DNA of 64,000 nt, from assembly GCF_014645835.1 (NCBI RefSeq), contig NZ_BMMM01000021.1, positions 62,001 to 126,000 of the forward strand. Direction: 5' to 3'. The notes under the pieces were generated by a model, which did not search any database, was not told the DNA's origin, and worked only from the letters and a program-made list of their open reading frames with translations. This DNA comes from Streptomyces albiflavescens. GTDB lineage: Bacteria > Actinomycetota > Actinomycetes > Streptomycetales > Streptomycetaceae. A program made the translations under genes and the position numbers. Shown here piece after piece: positions 16,865-25,217 of the stretch. How positions within the stretch are numbered: the stretch's first letter is position 1; each line of letters opens with the position of its first letter.

Positions 16865-18316
16865 ATGGAGTGGAATTTTCCGACAGCCGAAGAACTCGCG
16901 GCTGCCTTGCGTGCCCGTGAAGTGACCTCGGCGGAACTGACCGACGAGGCGATCGCCCGTATCGAGCGGGACGACAAGGCGATCAACGCGATCTGTGTGC
17001 CGGACTTCGACCGTGCACGGGCCGCCGCGCGCGGTGCCGACCAGGCGCGCGCCCGCGGCGAGGACCGGCCGCTGCTCGGCATTCCGGTGACGGTCAAAGA
17101 GTCCTACAACATCGCCGGGCTGCCCACGACCTGGGGCATGCCGCAGTACCGGGACTATGTGCCGGCCGAGGATGCGGTACAGGTGTCGCGACTCAAGGCC
17201 GCAGGCGCGGTGGTGCTCGGCAAGACCAATGTGCCCTTGGGGCTGCAAGATGTGCAGAGCTTCAACGAGATCTACGGCACCACCAACAACCCGTGGGATC
17301 ACGGTCGCACGTCGGGTGGATCCTCCGGCGGATCGGGGGCGGCCCTGGCGTCCGGATTCGGCGCGCTGTCCATCGGATCCGACATCGGCGGTTCGTTGCG
17401 CACCCCCGCACATTTCTGCGGTGTCTACGCACACAAGCCGACACTCGGGCTGGCGGCGCACCGCGGTATGGTCCCGCCGCCCGCGCCGGCATTGCCGGCC
17501 GACCTCGACCTCGCCGTCGTCGGTCCGATGGCGCGCACTGCCCGCGACCTCACGCTCCTGCTCGACGTCATGGCCGGACCGGACCCGCTGACGCTCGGTG
17601 TGGCTCACGACCTGACACTGCCGCCCGCGCGGCACGAGCGGCTCCGCGACTTCCGGGTCTTGCTCCTCGACGAGCATCCGCTCATTCCGACCGGGTCCGC
17701 TGTGCGGGCGGGCGTGAACCGGGTGGCCGACGCGCTGGTCGACGGCGGCGCCCGCGTCGAACGGCACACTCCGCTGCTGCCCGATCTGACCGAAGCCGCG
17801 GTGCTCTACACGCAGTTGCTGTTTTCGAGCTCCGCTGCACGTTTTCCCGTCGAAGCGTACGAGCAGCTGCAGACCCACGCCGCCGGACTGAGCGCAGACG
17901 ACCAGAGCCTCGACGCGACGCGGCTGCGCGGCATGGTGCTCAGCCACCGCGACTGGATCGAGGCGAACAACCATCGCGAACTCCACCGCCACGGCTGGCG
18001 GCAGCTCTTCTCCGAGTTCGACGCCGTGGTGTGTCCCATCACGCCCACTCCCGCGTTCCCGCACGACCACAACCCCGATCTACTAGAACGCCGGATCGAC
18101 ATCGACGGCGTCGAGTACCCGTACCTCGACCAGCTGGTCTGGGCCGGTCTGGCCACCATGCCCGGCCTACCCGCCACCGCCATACCAGCGGGCCGGTCCC
18201 CCGAGGGTCTGCCGGTGGGAGTGCAGCTCATCGGTCCGATGTTCGAGGACCGCACCCCGCTGCGGCTGGCCGAACTGCTCGAGCACAAGATCGGCGGCTT
18301 CCAGGCACCGAAGTAG
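16865..18316 (+). CDS. Amidase signature family hydrolase
   Basis: A 483-residue amidase. The Ser-cisSer-Lys triad is complete: Lys78 (VTVKES), Ser153 in GGSSGGSGAAL and Ser177 in GSDIGGS. It hydrolyses amide bonds of small carboxamides in the cytoplasm; the substrate is not known. The final third (PTPAFPHDHN, LPGLPATAIPAG, LPVGVQLIG) matches the usual amidase C terminus, so the gene looks intact. ATG 16865 follows a relatively AT-rich 130-base leader. A gap of 261 bases (18317-18577, no recognisable gene) separates its end from the end of the convergent SDR gene, which closes the P450 operon. Confidence 0.92.
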   Translation: MEWNFPTAEELAAALRAREVTSAELTDEAIARIERDDKAINAICVPDFDRARAAARGADQARARGEDRPLLGIPVTVKESYNIAGLPTTWGMPQYRDYVPAEDAVQVSRLKAAGAVVLGKTNVPLGLQDVQSFNEIYGTTNNPWDHGRTSGGSSGGSGAALASGFGALSIGSDIGGSLRTPAHFCGVYAHKPTLGLAAHRGMVPPPAPALPADLDLAVVGPMARTARDLTLLLDVMAGPDPLTLGVAHDLTLPPARHERLRDFRVLLLDEHPLIPTGSAVRAGVNRVADALVDGGARVERHTPLLPDLTEAAVLYTQLLFSSSAARFPVEAYEQLQTHAAGLSADDQSLDATRLRGMVLSHRDWIEANNHRELHRHGWRQLFSEFDAVVCPITPTPAFPHDHNPDLLERRIDIDGVEYPYLDQLVWAGLATMPGLPATAIPAGRSPEGLPVGVQLIGPMFEDRTPLRLAELLEHKIGGFQAPK

Positions 18317-18577
18317 GGCGTACCACCTGAGTGTCCGTCGAAGGCGAGGTGCGCATCACGACGAGATCCTCCGAATGCGCGCAGTCCCTGCCCGGAACGC
18401 GCAGGTCACCGGCGTGCACTTTCATCGGTGGCCTGGCGAACCACGAGGAAATGCAGTGGAGTTGACACGGCCAACCGATGAAGCAACCTGAGACAGCGCG
18501 GAAGGCGCAGGTCACAGAGCCGCCATACGAAGCCGAGCGCGAGACCCAGCACATCGTGATCTGGTACTGCCCGGTCC

Positions 18578-19261
18578 TCAGTCGATGACAGCACGGGACA
18601 CCGTCGCGTCCGCCGGTGTCCGTATCGCGTTGAGCACGACGGCGGCCACCGATTCGGGCCGCAGGAACTGCTCCGGGCGGTACGCGCGGCCGGCCCGTTC
18701 GGCTGCGCTGCGTTGCAGCTCGGTATCGGTCGGGCCCGGGTGGACCGACGTCACTCTCACTCCGTTGGGGCCCTCCTCCGCCTGAAGGGCCTCTGCCAAG
18801 GCGCGCAGCGCGTACTTGCTGGCGGCGTAGGGACCGCGGTGCGACTTGATCTGCAGGCCGGACCCCGCGTTGATCAGCACCACATGTCCTCGGCTCCGGC
18901 GCAGGGATGGTAGGAGCAGCCGGGTCAGTTCGGCGGCGGAGAAGAGGTTGACGGCGAAGACGCGCTGCCAGGCGTCGAGCGAGCTGTCGGCGATGGTGCC
19001 GGGCTCCGCGACGGCGGCATTGTGCACGAGCACGTCCAGCCGGTTGATGTCCGCCGTGGCCCGGGCGAGTCCCTCGGGATCTGCCAGGTCGGCCACCCAG
19101 GGGCCGGCGCTTCCTGGCAGTTCGCGGGCGAGTGCCTCGAGCGATCGGGCGTCGCGGCCGCCGAGGAGTACGTCGTGCGTGGGGGCGAGCGCACGGGCGA
19201 TGGCCGCACCGATGCCCCGGGAGGCGCCGGTCACGAGTGCGCGCGGTCGGGGAGTCGTCAT
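18578..19261 (-). CDS. Short-chain dehydrogenase/reductase (SDR)
   Basis: A 227-residue NAD(P)-dependent SDR. The cofactor motif TGASRGIG is at residues 10-17, NAA (in HNAAVAE) replaces the usual NNAG, and the catalytic residues are Ser in INAGSG and Tyr/Lys in YAASK. It would oxidise or reduce an alcohol/ketone. Its ATG overlaps the stop of the upstream P450 gene as ATGA (19258-19261), so it is translationally coupled and is the last gene of the P450-JAMM-P450-SDR operon. Its likely role is a tailoring redox step on the same metabolite. Confidence 0.92.
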   Translation of the reverse strand: MTTPRPRALVTGASRGIGAAIARALAPTHDVLLGGRDARSLEALARELPGSAGPWVADLADPEGLARATADINRLDVLVHNAAVAEPGTIADSSLDAWQRVFAVNLFSAAELTRLLLPSLRRSRGHVVLINAGSGLQIKSHRGPYAASKYALRALAEALQAEEGPNGVRVTSVHPGPTDTELQRSAAERAGRAYRPEQFLRPESVAAVVLNAIRTPADATVSRAVID

Positions 19262-20544
19262 GGTGTGGCACCTGGTGGAACGGGCCGGAAGGTGACCGGA
19301 AGGCTGGTCAGTCCATGCATGAACCGGCTGTGGCCCCAGGTCAGTTCGCAGGGATCACTCGCGAGCACCAGCTCGTCGCAGCGTTCCAGGAGGGTGCGCA
19401 GCCCGATCGTGGCTTCCGCCTTGCCGAGCGGCGCGCCCAGGCAGTGGTGGATCCCGTGTCCGAAGGCGAGGTGCCCCCGGCTGTCGCGGCGGATGTCGAA
19501 CCGGTCGGGTTCGGCGAAACGGGCGGGATCGCGGTTGCCGGCGCCGTAGGACAGCAGTACGGCCTCTCCGCCGCCGGGAACGGTGACGTCTCCGATGTGC
19601 ACGTCGCAGGTCGTGAACCGCAGGACGGGCGCCATCTTGATGGGGCCCCTCCAGCGGAGGATCTCCTCGATCGCCTGCCCCATGAGGTGCGGCTGTCCGC
19701 GGAGCATCGCCAGCTGCTCGGGGTGTTCCAGCAGGGCCAGCACCCCGCTGCCGATGAGGTTCGCGGTCGTCTCGAAACCGGCCACCAGGAGGAGGAAGGA
19801 CATGCCGATCACCTCGTCCTCATGGTGATCGGCCGAGAGAAGGCGCCCCAGCAGGTCGTCACAGCTGGCGTTGGACTCCCTCTTGTCCTTCAGCAGTCCG
19901 ATGAGGTAGTCCCGCATCTCGCAGGCGGCCCGGGGCATGCGGCGGTCGTCGTTCTCGCTCATCTCGACGTAGACGCCGGCCAGTCGCGCGAAGGTGTCCC
20001 GCCCTTCGGCGGGCACGCCCAGTACTTCGGAGATGACGGTGAGCGGCAGGCGCTTCGCGAAGTCGCTGATGACGTCCAGGCGCCCCAGCGGAAGGACCGG
20101 TGCGAGGAGTTCGGCGGTGATCTCCTGGATGCGGGGACGCAGCTCCTCGATGCGGCCCGGAGTGAACTCCCCTGCCACCAGGGCCCGCAGTCTGGTGTGG
20201 GCCGGGGGGTCGCAGCGGAGCATGTTGCGTGTGACGGTGTAGTTCTCGGTGGCGAAGACCCACGGGGCGGACCGCACGGTCTTGTTGCCGTGCCGTGGAT
20301 CGTTGCTCAGCCGTGGATCCTTGCTGGCTGTCCGGATGTCCTCGTGCCGTGTGACAAGCCACACCGGAACGCCGGCGAAGACCACGCGCCGTACGGGCTG
20401 TTCGGCCCGCAACCGGGCGAGCAGCTCATAGGGGGCATCGACATAGCCCTGCTGGTCCATCAGATCGGTGGCATCGTCGGCATTTCCGTGTCCCGGGGAC
20501 GGCATGGGGCAGGTGACGACGTCGTTGGCCTGTTCTGCGCTCAC
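19258..20544 (-). CDS. Cytochrome P450
   Basis: A 428-residue bacterial class I P450. The I-helix is canonical (VAGFETTANL, acid-Thr pair for oxygen activation), ExxR is EEILR, and the heme loop is FGHGIHHCLGAPL with Cys368 as ligand. The N terminus is about 25 residues longer than usual. Start GTG 20544 overlaps the stop of the upstream JAMM gene (GTGA, 20541-20544), and the stop overlaps the SDR start (ATGA). It needs a ferredoxin and reductase, and none is encoded nearby. It is the second P450 of the operon and has the normal catalytic residues, unlike its partner at 21209. Confidence 0.93.
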   Translation of the reverse strand: MSAEQANDVVTCPMPSPGHGNADDATDLMDQQGYVDAPYELLARLRAEQPVRRVVFAGVPVWLVTRHEDIRTASKDPRLSNDPRHGNKTVRSAPWVFATENYTVTRNMLRCDPPAHTRLRALVAGEFTPGRIEELRPRIQEITAELLAPVLPLGRLDVISDFAKRLPLTVISEVLGVPAEGRDTFARLAGVYVEMSENDDRRMPRAACEMRDYLIGLLKDKRESNASCDDLLGRLLSADHHEDEVIGMSFLLLVAGFETTANLIGSGVLALLEHPEQLAMLRGQPHLMGQAIEEILRWRGPIKMAPVLRFTTCDVHIGDVTVPGGGEAVLLSYGAGNRDPARFAEPDRFDIRRDSRGHLAFGHGIHHCLGAPLGKAEATIGLRTLLERCDELVLASDPCELTWGHSRFMHGLTSLPVTFRPVPPGATP

Positions 20545-21206
20545 GGCACCTCCATGTGCCGTGCGGTCGCCGGTTGTCCGTTGTGCCGCGCATGGGCGGG
20601 CAGGGCCAGGCGCACCGGCAGCGCGTGGCAACGCGGGTTCGAGTGGTCGGCGGGGTGCGGGGTCCATGCAGCCCACGAGTGGTACATGTTGCAGTTCCGG
20701 CGCTCCAAGTAGCAGATGAGGTTGACCGGCCACCCGGTGTTGACGAAGACGTACGTGTCCATGCGCGTCGGGTGCTCGCTCAGCGGCGGCCCCCCGCCCA
20801 GTGAGTCGATGTTGTGCCAGTCGGGGTGGAGGTGGATCGACCCGAGAATGTCCAGCCCGTCCAGCTCGGCGTCCCGCATAATGCGCAGCAAGTCGGTGGA
20901 ATCGCACCACCACCCGCGATGGGGGTTCTCGTAGGCCGTTCCGAAGCTCGGCACGATGGATTCCGCGAACTCTGCCCGAGCCGCGCTGTCTGTGGCCCGC
21001 ACGTTGCGGCCGAACTCGACACGCTCGATGCGGGCACTGTCGCCGTGCATACGGCCGACCAGCACGCCGAAGCACGAGTAGGGACAGCCCGGCTTGATAG
21101 CTTCGTAGACACGGAGCGCGGCGTCGAGGAACGTCGAGCAGGCGGTGCTCTCCAGGAAGACGTGCATGCTGTCCGGGCACGTGCAGGGACTCGTGCGGTT
21201 CATCAC
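20541..21206 (-). CDS. JAMM/MPN (Mov34/PAD-1) metalloprotease-like protein
   Basis: A 221-residue protein with an MPN/JAB fold signature: GVLVGRMHG (strand and turn before the metal site), then the zinc-binding pair in GSIHLHPDW (His125, His127). The normal Ser-x2-Asp that follows after about seven residues is not in place; a later PLSEHP-TRMD segment (Ser143, Asp150) may supply these residues through a longer loop. JAMM enzymes cleave isopeptide or C-terminal peptide bonds; in metabolism they can process sulfur-carrier proteins. Here it sits between two P450 genes with a 2-base gap upstream and a 4-base overlap downstream, so it is part of the pathway. GTG 21206 (GGAG eight bases upstream) is preferred; ATG 21203 is possible. 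Confidence 0.8.
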   Translation of the reverse strand: MMNRTSPCTCPDSMHVFLESTACSTFLDAALRVYEAIKPGCPYSCFGVLVGRMHGDSARIERVEFGRNVRATDSAARAEFAESIVPSFGTAYENPHRGWWCDSTDLLRIMRDAELDGLDILGSIHLHPDWHNIDSLGGGPPLSEHPTRMDTYVFVNTGWPVNLICYLERRNCNMYHSWAAWTPHPADHSNPRCHALPVRLALPAHARHNGQPATARHMEVP

Positions 21207-21208
21207 GA

Positions 21209-22405
21209 TCAGCGCTCCGTTCGCATGACGGGGACGGACGTGAACCCGCGCAGCCGCCCGTACCTCTGAGCAGGCGGCTGCGCCTGCACGAGATCAGGGA
21301 GCCGCTGCCGCAGCCGCCCCAGCAGCATCGCGATCTCAAGGTGGACCAGTTCGGCGCCGAGGCAGTAATGGGCGCCTCCACCGAAGCTCAGATGACGTGG
21401 CCCGCGGCGCCCCGGCAGGAACTCGTCCGGCCGGAAGTACACGGCGGGGTCCCGGTTGGCGGCGCCCAACACCGGCCAGACCCGCGCGCCCGCCGGTATC
21501 GTCACGCCGCCGATGACCACCGTCCTGGCGGGAATACGGGGGGCAGGGGTGAACTGCACCGGTGCGTCGTAGCGGAGCAGCTCGTCGACGAACATCCGGG
21601 CACTGACGGGATCGTCCAGGAAGGCCGACCGCTCCGGATGACGGTTCATCAGGACGATTCCGGTCTCGATCCCCGCAGCGATCTGCGGGAACCCTGCAAC
21701 CGTGAGTCCGGTGAGAATGCTGACGAGTTCGTCGTGCGGCAGGGCCTCGGGACGGGCGGTGTGCGCACGGACGAGTTCGGACGTGAGATCGTCGCCGGGC
21801 GCACAGCGTCGGCGGGCCACCTCCCTGTGGAGGTAGTCGGTGAGCCGCCGCATCGCCGCCCCGCCGTCGCGTTCCGATCCGGGCAGCGGCCCCGAGGTGG
21901 GAAAGATGTCGGCGACGAGCGCCGAGACGAGCTCTCGGTCGGTCCGGGGCAGTCCCAGCACGTGCATGATCGTGTCGCGGGGGAAGGCCTCGGCGAGTGG
22001 GGTCATGTCGGCGACGCCGTGGCTGAGCGTCTCCACCACGGGTTCGAAAAGTTGGTCGCAGAGTCTGCTCAGCCACGGCTGCTGGCCTCGCAGGTGCTCG
22101 GCGAACCGCCGGGCCACTGCCGTACGCATCCTCGTGTGCCGGGGCGGATTTTGCGAGCTCATGACGCGCGACAGCACAGGCGGCGAGGCATGTCCGGCCG
22201 TCCTCCCGGACGGCGGGTGACCTCCCGGCGCGAGAAAGAGCTCGCGTTCGGTCAGCACGCGCCGGCAGTCCGGGTAACGCGTCAGGAGGTAGGTGTCGCC
22301 CCGGCACCGGTACACCGGTGCCGTCTCACGCAGCCATTCGTAGACGGGGTACGGGTCGCCGACGTGCACATCCGCGAGGGCATCGGTGGAGCCCATGGTT
22401 CCCAT
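21209..22405 (-). CDS. Cytochrome P450 with non-canonical I-helix
   Basis: A 398-residue P450. The heme loop FGGGAHYCLGAEL carries Cys348, and ExxR is in DELLRY. The I-helix reads TVAGFPQIAAG, so the usual acid-Thr pair (AG-D/E-T-T) is replaced by Phe-Pro-Gln. Such P450s may use peroxide, perform radical coupling or other unusual chemistry; this is inference. It is the first gene of the four-gene operon, with GAGGGG nine bases before ATG 22405. Two copies of a 16-base direct repeat lie 57-113 bases upstream and are probably the operator or promoter elements. Confidence 0.92.
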   Translation of the reverse strand: MGTMGSTDALADVHVGDPYPVYEWLRETAPVYRCRGDTYLLTRYPDCRRVLTERELFLAPGGHPPSGRTAGHASPPVLSRVMSSQNPPRHTRMRTAVARRFAEHLRGQQPWLSRLCDQLFEPVVETLSHGVADMTPLAEAFPRDTIMHVLGLPRTDRELVSALVADIFPTSGPLPGSERDGGAAMRRLTDYLHREVARRRCAPGDDLTSELVRAHTARPEALPHDELVSILTGLTVAGFPQIAAGIETGIVLMNRHPERSAFLDDPVSARMFVDELLRYDAPVQFTPAPRIPARTVVIGGVTIPAGARVWPVLGAANRDPAVYFRPDEFLPGRRGPRHLSFGGGAHYCLGAELVHLEIAMLLGRLRQRLPDLVQAQPPAQRYGRLRGFTSVPVMRTER

Positions 22406-22461
22406 GGCATCAACCCCTCGGGGCGATGGACGGTCTCGTGTTCAGCCCATCCCCATTGACC

Positions 22462-22518
22462 ACTCCGAACGGGTGACATACAACTCGGCACACGATCGGA
22501 TTACTCCGAACGGGTGAC
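22462..22518. promoter_or_regulatory. Two 16-bp direct repeats upstream of the P450 operon
   Basis: The sequence actccgaacgggtgac occurs at 22462-22477 and again at 22503-22518, identical and 41 bases apart start to start, close to four helical turns. In the direction of transcription it reads GTCACCCGTTCGGAGT. Both copies lie within 115 bases of the P450 start. A dimeric activator or repressor binding the same face of the helix would explain the spacing. No regulator gene is in the operon. Confidence 0.55.
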
Positions 22519-22632
22519 GTGCCGTCGTCCATCACCGTGCTGAGCAGGGGCTCTGGGCTCCATGCGACCCGTGAGGCACCCGCCACGGCCCGTCCGGCCG
22601 CCGCGGGGTCGCCTCGTGGCGGACCGCAAGCG

Positions 22633-22794
22633 CTACGAGTGGCTGCTCGGCAGGCGAAGCGGCTGAGCCACTCTCCGAGGACGGCGACGGTGCTGCGCCG
22701 GGCCAGTAGCCGGTGAGCTCCTGAGTTCGCGCATTTGCTCGTACAGGCCGATGATGGCCTCGCCCTCGAGGGTGGCAGCGCCGGGATTGATCAC
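22633..22794 (-). CDS. Small ORF of unknown function
   Basis: A 53-codon frame with GTG at 22794 and a strong GAGGAG seven bases upstream. It begins VINPGAATLEGEAIIGLYEQM and ends in a basic, low-complexity tail. The first 26 residues look like a coding amphipathic helix, while the tail does not, so it may be the start of a gene truncated by a frameshift. I do not recognise a family. The rest of 22519-22632 holds no gene that I can support. Confidence 0.3.
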   Translation of the reverse strand: MINPGAATLEGEAIIGLYEQMRELRSSPATGPAQHRRRPRRVAQPLRLPSSHS

Positions 22795-22846
22795 AGTTGG
22801 CTCCTCAGCGTTCGGCGCGGCGGCATCGGGATCCTGCGCCGTCGGC

Positions 22847-24331
22847 TCACCGGTGAGACAGGAAGACGCGGTAGCCGTGGTGGACGAGCAGGCCGGGCAG
22901 GCGGTGGGACGTCCACTGCCGAGCGTATGCGGGGGGCTTGTGGTGGGGGCGTACCAGGACGGCGACGGGCTCGTGCCGGGCGGTGGCGAGGATCTTCGCG
23001 ACGGTGGTGTTCTGGTTGTGTCCGGTGATCTGGCCGGAGGTGCAGCGTGCCTGGTAGCCGACGGGGGTGGCGAGGCGGCCGGTGATCAGGCAGGGCGGCC
23101 GCACGCCGTAGGTCCGCAGGTCGGCGGCGATGCGGGCGTAGTCGCCGGTGCCGTCGGCGGTGGCCCGTACCGCGCGGGTCAGGACCACGTGCTGGCTCGC
23201 CAGTTGGACTGCGAGGAGCGCGGCGACCAGCGCGGTGGCGGCGGGCCGAAGCCGGGGCCGTACGGATCGGCTCATGGTGGCCAGGGCGTCCGCGACCGGG
23301 AGGGACAGCAGCGCATAGCCGGGAAGCAGAAAGCGGGGCGCCGCGTAGTCGATGAGCAGCAGATACGGGACGGCCACGGACACGCCGCACAGGGCGGGCA
23401 GTAGGGTGACGGCGAGGCGCTGGGCGCGGGCGGCCGCCAGGATGCCGCCGAGTGCGAGGACCGGGGTCATGAACCACCAGATCGCGCTCGTCCGGTGCCG
23501 CCAGGGCACCGTGCAGGGGCGGCACAGCTCCGGGCCTCCGGCGAGCGTGCGCACTTGGTCGCCGATCGCGATGTGCCAGCCGATGCCGCCCTCGATGGCG
23601 CTGGCTCGGTGCAGCCGCGCGGCCACCCCGCCGTACGAAAGGTACGCCTCGACGATCCACTGCGCGCCGCCCAGTGCGAGTCCGGCGGCTAGGACGGCGA
23701 GCAGCGCCGGGCGCCGCCAGTGGCGTACGACCAGCCCGGCGGCTGCCAGCGGCAGGGACAGCCATACGGCGTCCGAGGGCCGGAAGAGCGCGGCGGCCGC
23801 GAGGGCGAGACCCAGGCCGACGAGCGCCCGCCGGTCGGCCGGGTCCCTCGTGGCCCGCAGGAAGCAGCCGACCGCGGCGAGTCCGCTGAGGGCGACCCAG
23901 AGGTTCGGCATCGCCTGCGGGCCGTACAGCTGGGTCACCCACAGGCCGGCGAAGAACAGTCCGGCCAGCGCGAGGACGGGCGTCGGCCGCAGTCGCCGCC
24001 ACGTGCGCAGGGCGAGGAAGAGCCCGGCGCCGGAGAGGACGGCGAGATAGACGCGGAGCGCGAGCGTGGACGAGGTGAGGAGGGTGAGCGGTGCGACGAG
24101 TACCGGAACGCCGCGGGCGCGGGGCGCGCTGAAGTACGCGGACGGGATGTGCGGGGCGACCTGACTGGCGTACACCGACTCGTCCCAGCTCAGGTGCAAC
24201 CCGGGGGCCACGAACAGCAGTTGGGCCAGAGTGAAGGCGATCCCGACCGCCGCCAGCGGCAGGGAGCTGCGGACCGCGCCCCCCGCCCGCGTGGGGCGGG
24301 GGCGCGGCCGTACCGGAGCCATCGGAATCAT
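22847..24331 (-). CDS. Multi-spanning GT-C-type glycosyltransferase-like membrane protein
   Basis: A 494-residue integral membrane protein with about ten hydrophobic helices. After the first helix it has SWDESVY, an acidic loop like the Asp/Glu motif of GT-C glycosyltransferases (ArnT/PMT type), which transfer sugars from polyprenyl phosphate on the outer membrane face. The C-terminal ~100 residues are a soluble domain outside the membrane. It begins seven bases after the stop of the PAP2 gene and is the last gene of the DUF4956-VTC-PAP2 operon. It may glycosylate or modify an envelope polymer; the donor and acceptor are unknown. ATG 24331 is one choice; ATG 24322 also fits. Confidence 0.8.
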   Translation of the reverse strand: MIPMAPVRPRPRPTRAGGAVRSSLPLAAVGIAFTLAQLLFVAPGLHLSWDESVYASQVAPHIPSAYFSAPRARGVPVLVAPLTLLTSSTLALRVYLAVLSGAGLFLALRTWRRLRPTPVLALAGLFFAGLWVTQLYGPQAMPNLWVALSGLAAVGCFLRATRDPADRRALVGLGLALAAAALFRPSDAVWLSLPLAAAGLVVRHWRRPALLAVLAAGLALGGAQWIVEAYLSYGGVAARLHRASAIEGGIGWHIAIGDQVRTLAGGPELCRPCTVPWRHRTSAIWWFMTPVLALGGILAAARAQRLAVTLLPALCGVSVAVPYLLLIDYAAPRFLLPGYALLSLPVADALATMSRSVRPRLRPAATALVAALLAVQLASQHVVLTRAVRATADGTGDYARIAADLRTYGVRPPCLITGRLATPVGYQARCTSGQITGHNQNTTVAKILATARHEPVAVLVRPHHKPPAYARQWTSHRLPGLLVHHGYRVFLSHR

Positions 24332-24338
24332 GCCGGAA

Positions 24339-25217
24339 CTACTTGCCGGTGCCGGGAGCGGAGGCGGCGTTCTGGAAGTAGTCGCCGACCAGGTCGCCGA
24401 CCAGGGTGCCGGCAGTGATGTCACTGGGCACGTGACCAGCCATGTAGAGGCGGGAGTAGACGATCTGGGCGGCCATCGCCTGGTAGTCCTCGGTGCGGTG
24501 CGGGGCCCAGTTACTCAGGAGGTTGACGGCGGTGGCGGCCTTGGCGGCGTGCCGTGAGGGATAGGAGTAGGGGCCCTTCTGCCCGGGGGTGACGTGTTTG
24601 TCGGGGCGCAGGGTCGGGTCGAGGACGTAGGGGGCGGGCTGCTTGTCGTGGGCGGCCACCGTCTCGGTGATCGCCTTGGCGAGCTTGAGGGCCGTCTTCA
24701 GTTCGGTCTTCTCCAGGGCGCCTTGCTGCTGAGGGAGCAGTTCGCGCTGATCGTGCGCGTAGAGCTTCCAGATGTCGCCCTTGCCGTGGACTTCGAGCCA
24801 GGTCGCCGCCCTCTTTCCGGCGGCAGTGCGGGTCTTGGCGAGCTGCTGCACCTGGTGCAGTTCCGCGGTGCGGTCGGCCTTGTTCGGCGGGGCCGGGACG
24901 TGCTGGGCGGCCCAGGTGGCGAAGGCTTTGTCGTCGCGCGTGGCGCCGTGTATGGCCTTCCACTTGGCGAACAGGGCGTCCGCGGTGTGCTTCTGAGCCG
25001 CCTGCTGCTGGGCGAGATCGGCCACCTCGGCGTCGGTGAAGAGCTGGGGCGGCGGGTCGGCCTTGATCAGGTCGGTCGCGCCGGGCTTCTTCTTCGCCTC
25101 GGAGGTGGCAGCGGCCGGGGCGGCGGCGGTGGTGTGGACGAGGCCGAAGGTGGCGGCGCCTGCGGCGACGACGGCGATCACGGGGTACTGCCACTTCACG
25201 CGGCGGGGGCGGTTCAT
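24339..25217 (-). CDS. Exported PAP2-family phosphatase/haloperoxidase-like protein
   Basis: A 292-residue protein with an N-terminal hydrophobic segment (about 12-33), so it is exported or membrane-anchored. The catalytic motifs of the PAP2 superfamily are present: an Arg-Pro (LRPDKH), PSRH in YSYPSRHAAKA (family PSGH) and SRLYMAGHVPSD with the second His and the Asp. These enzymes remove phosphate from lipid phosphates or pyrophosphates through a phospho-His. PSRH instead of PSGH is a difference. Its ATG overlaps the VTC stop (ATGA, 25214-25217). In the operon it could process a lipid-linked or phosphate polymer made by its neighbours. Confidence 0.85.
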   Translation of the reverse strand: MNRPRRVKWQYPVIAVVAAGAATFGLVHTTAAAPAAATSEAKKKPGATDLIKADPPPQLFTDAEVADLAQQQAAQKHTADALFAKWKAIHGATRDDKAFATWAAQHVPAPPNKADRTAELHQVQQLAKTRTAAGKRAATWLEVHGKGDIWKLYAHDQRELLPQQQGALEKTELKTALKLAKAITETVAAHDKQPAPYVLDPTLRPDKHVTPGQKGPYSYPSRHAAKAATAVNLLSNWAPHRTEDYQAMAAQIVYSRLYMAGHVPSDITAGTLVGDLVGDYFQNAASAPGTGK

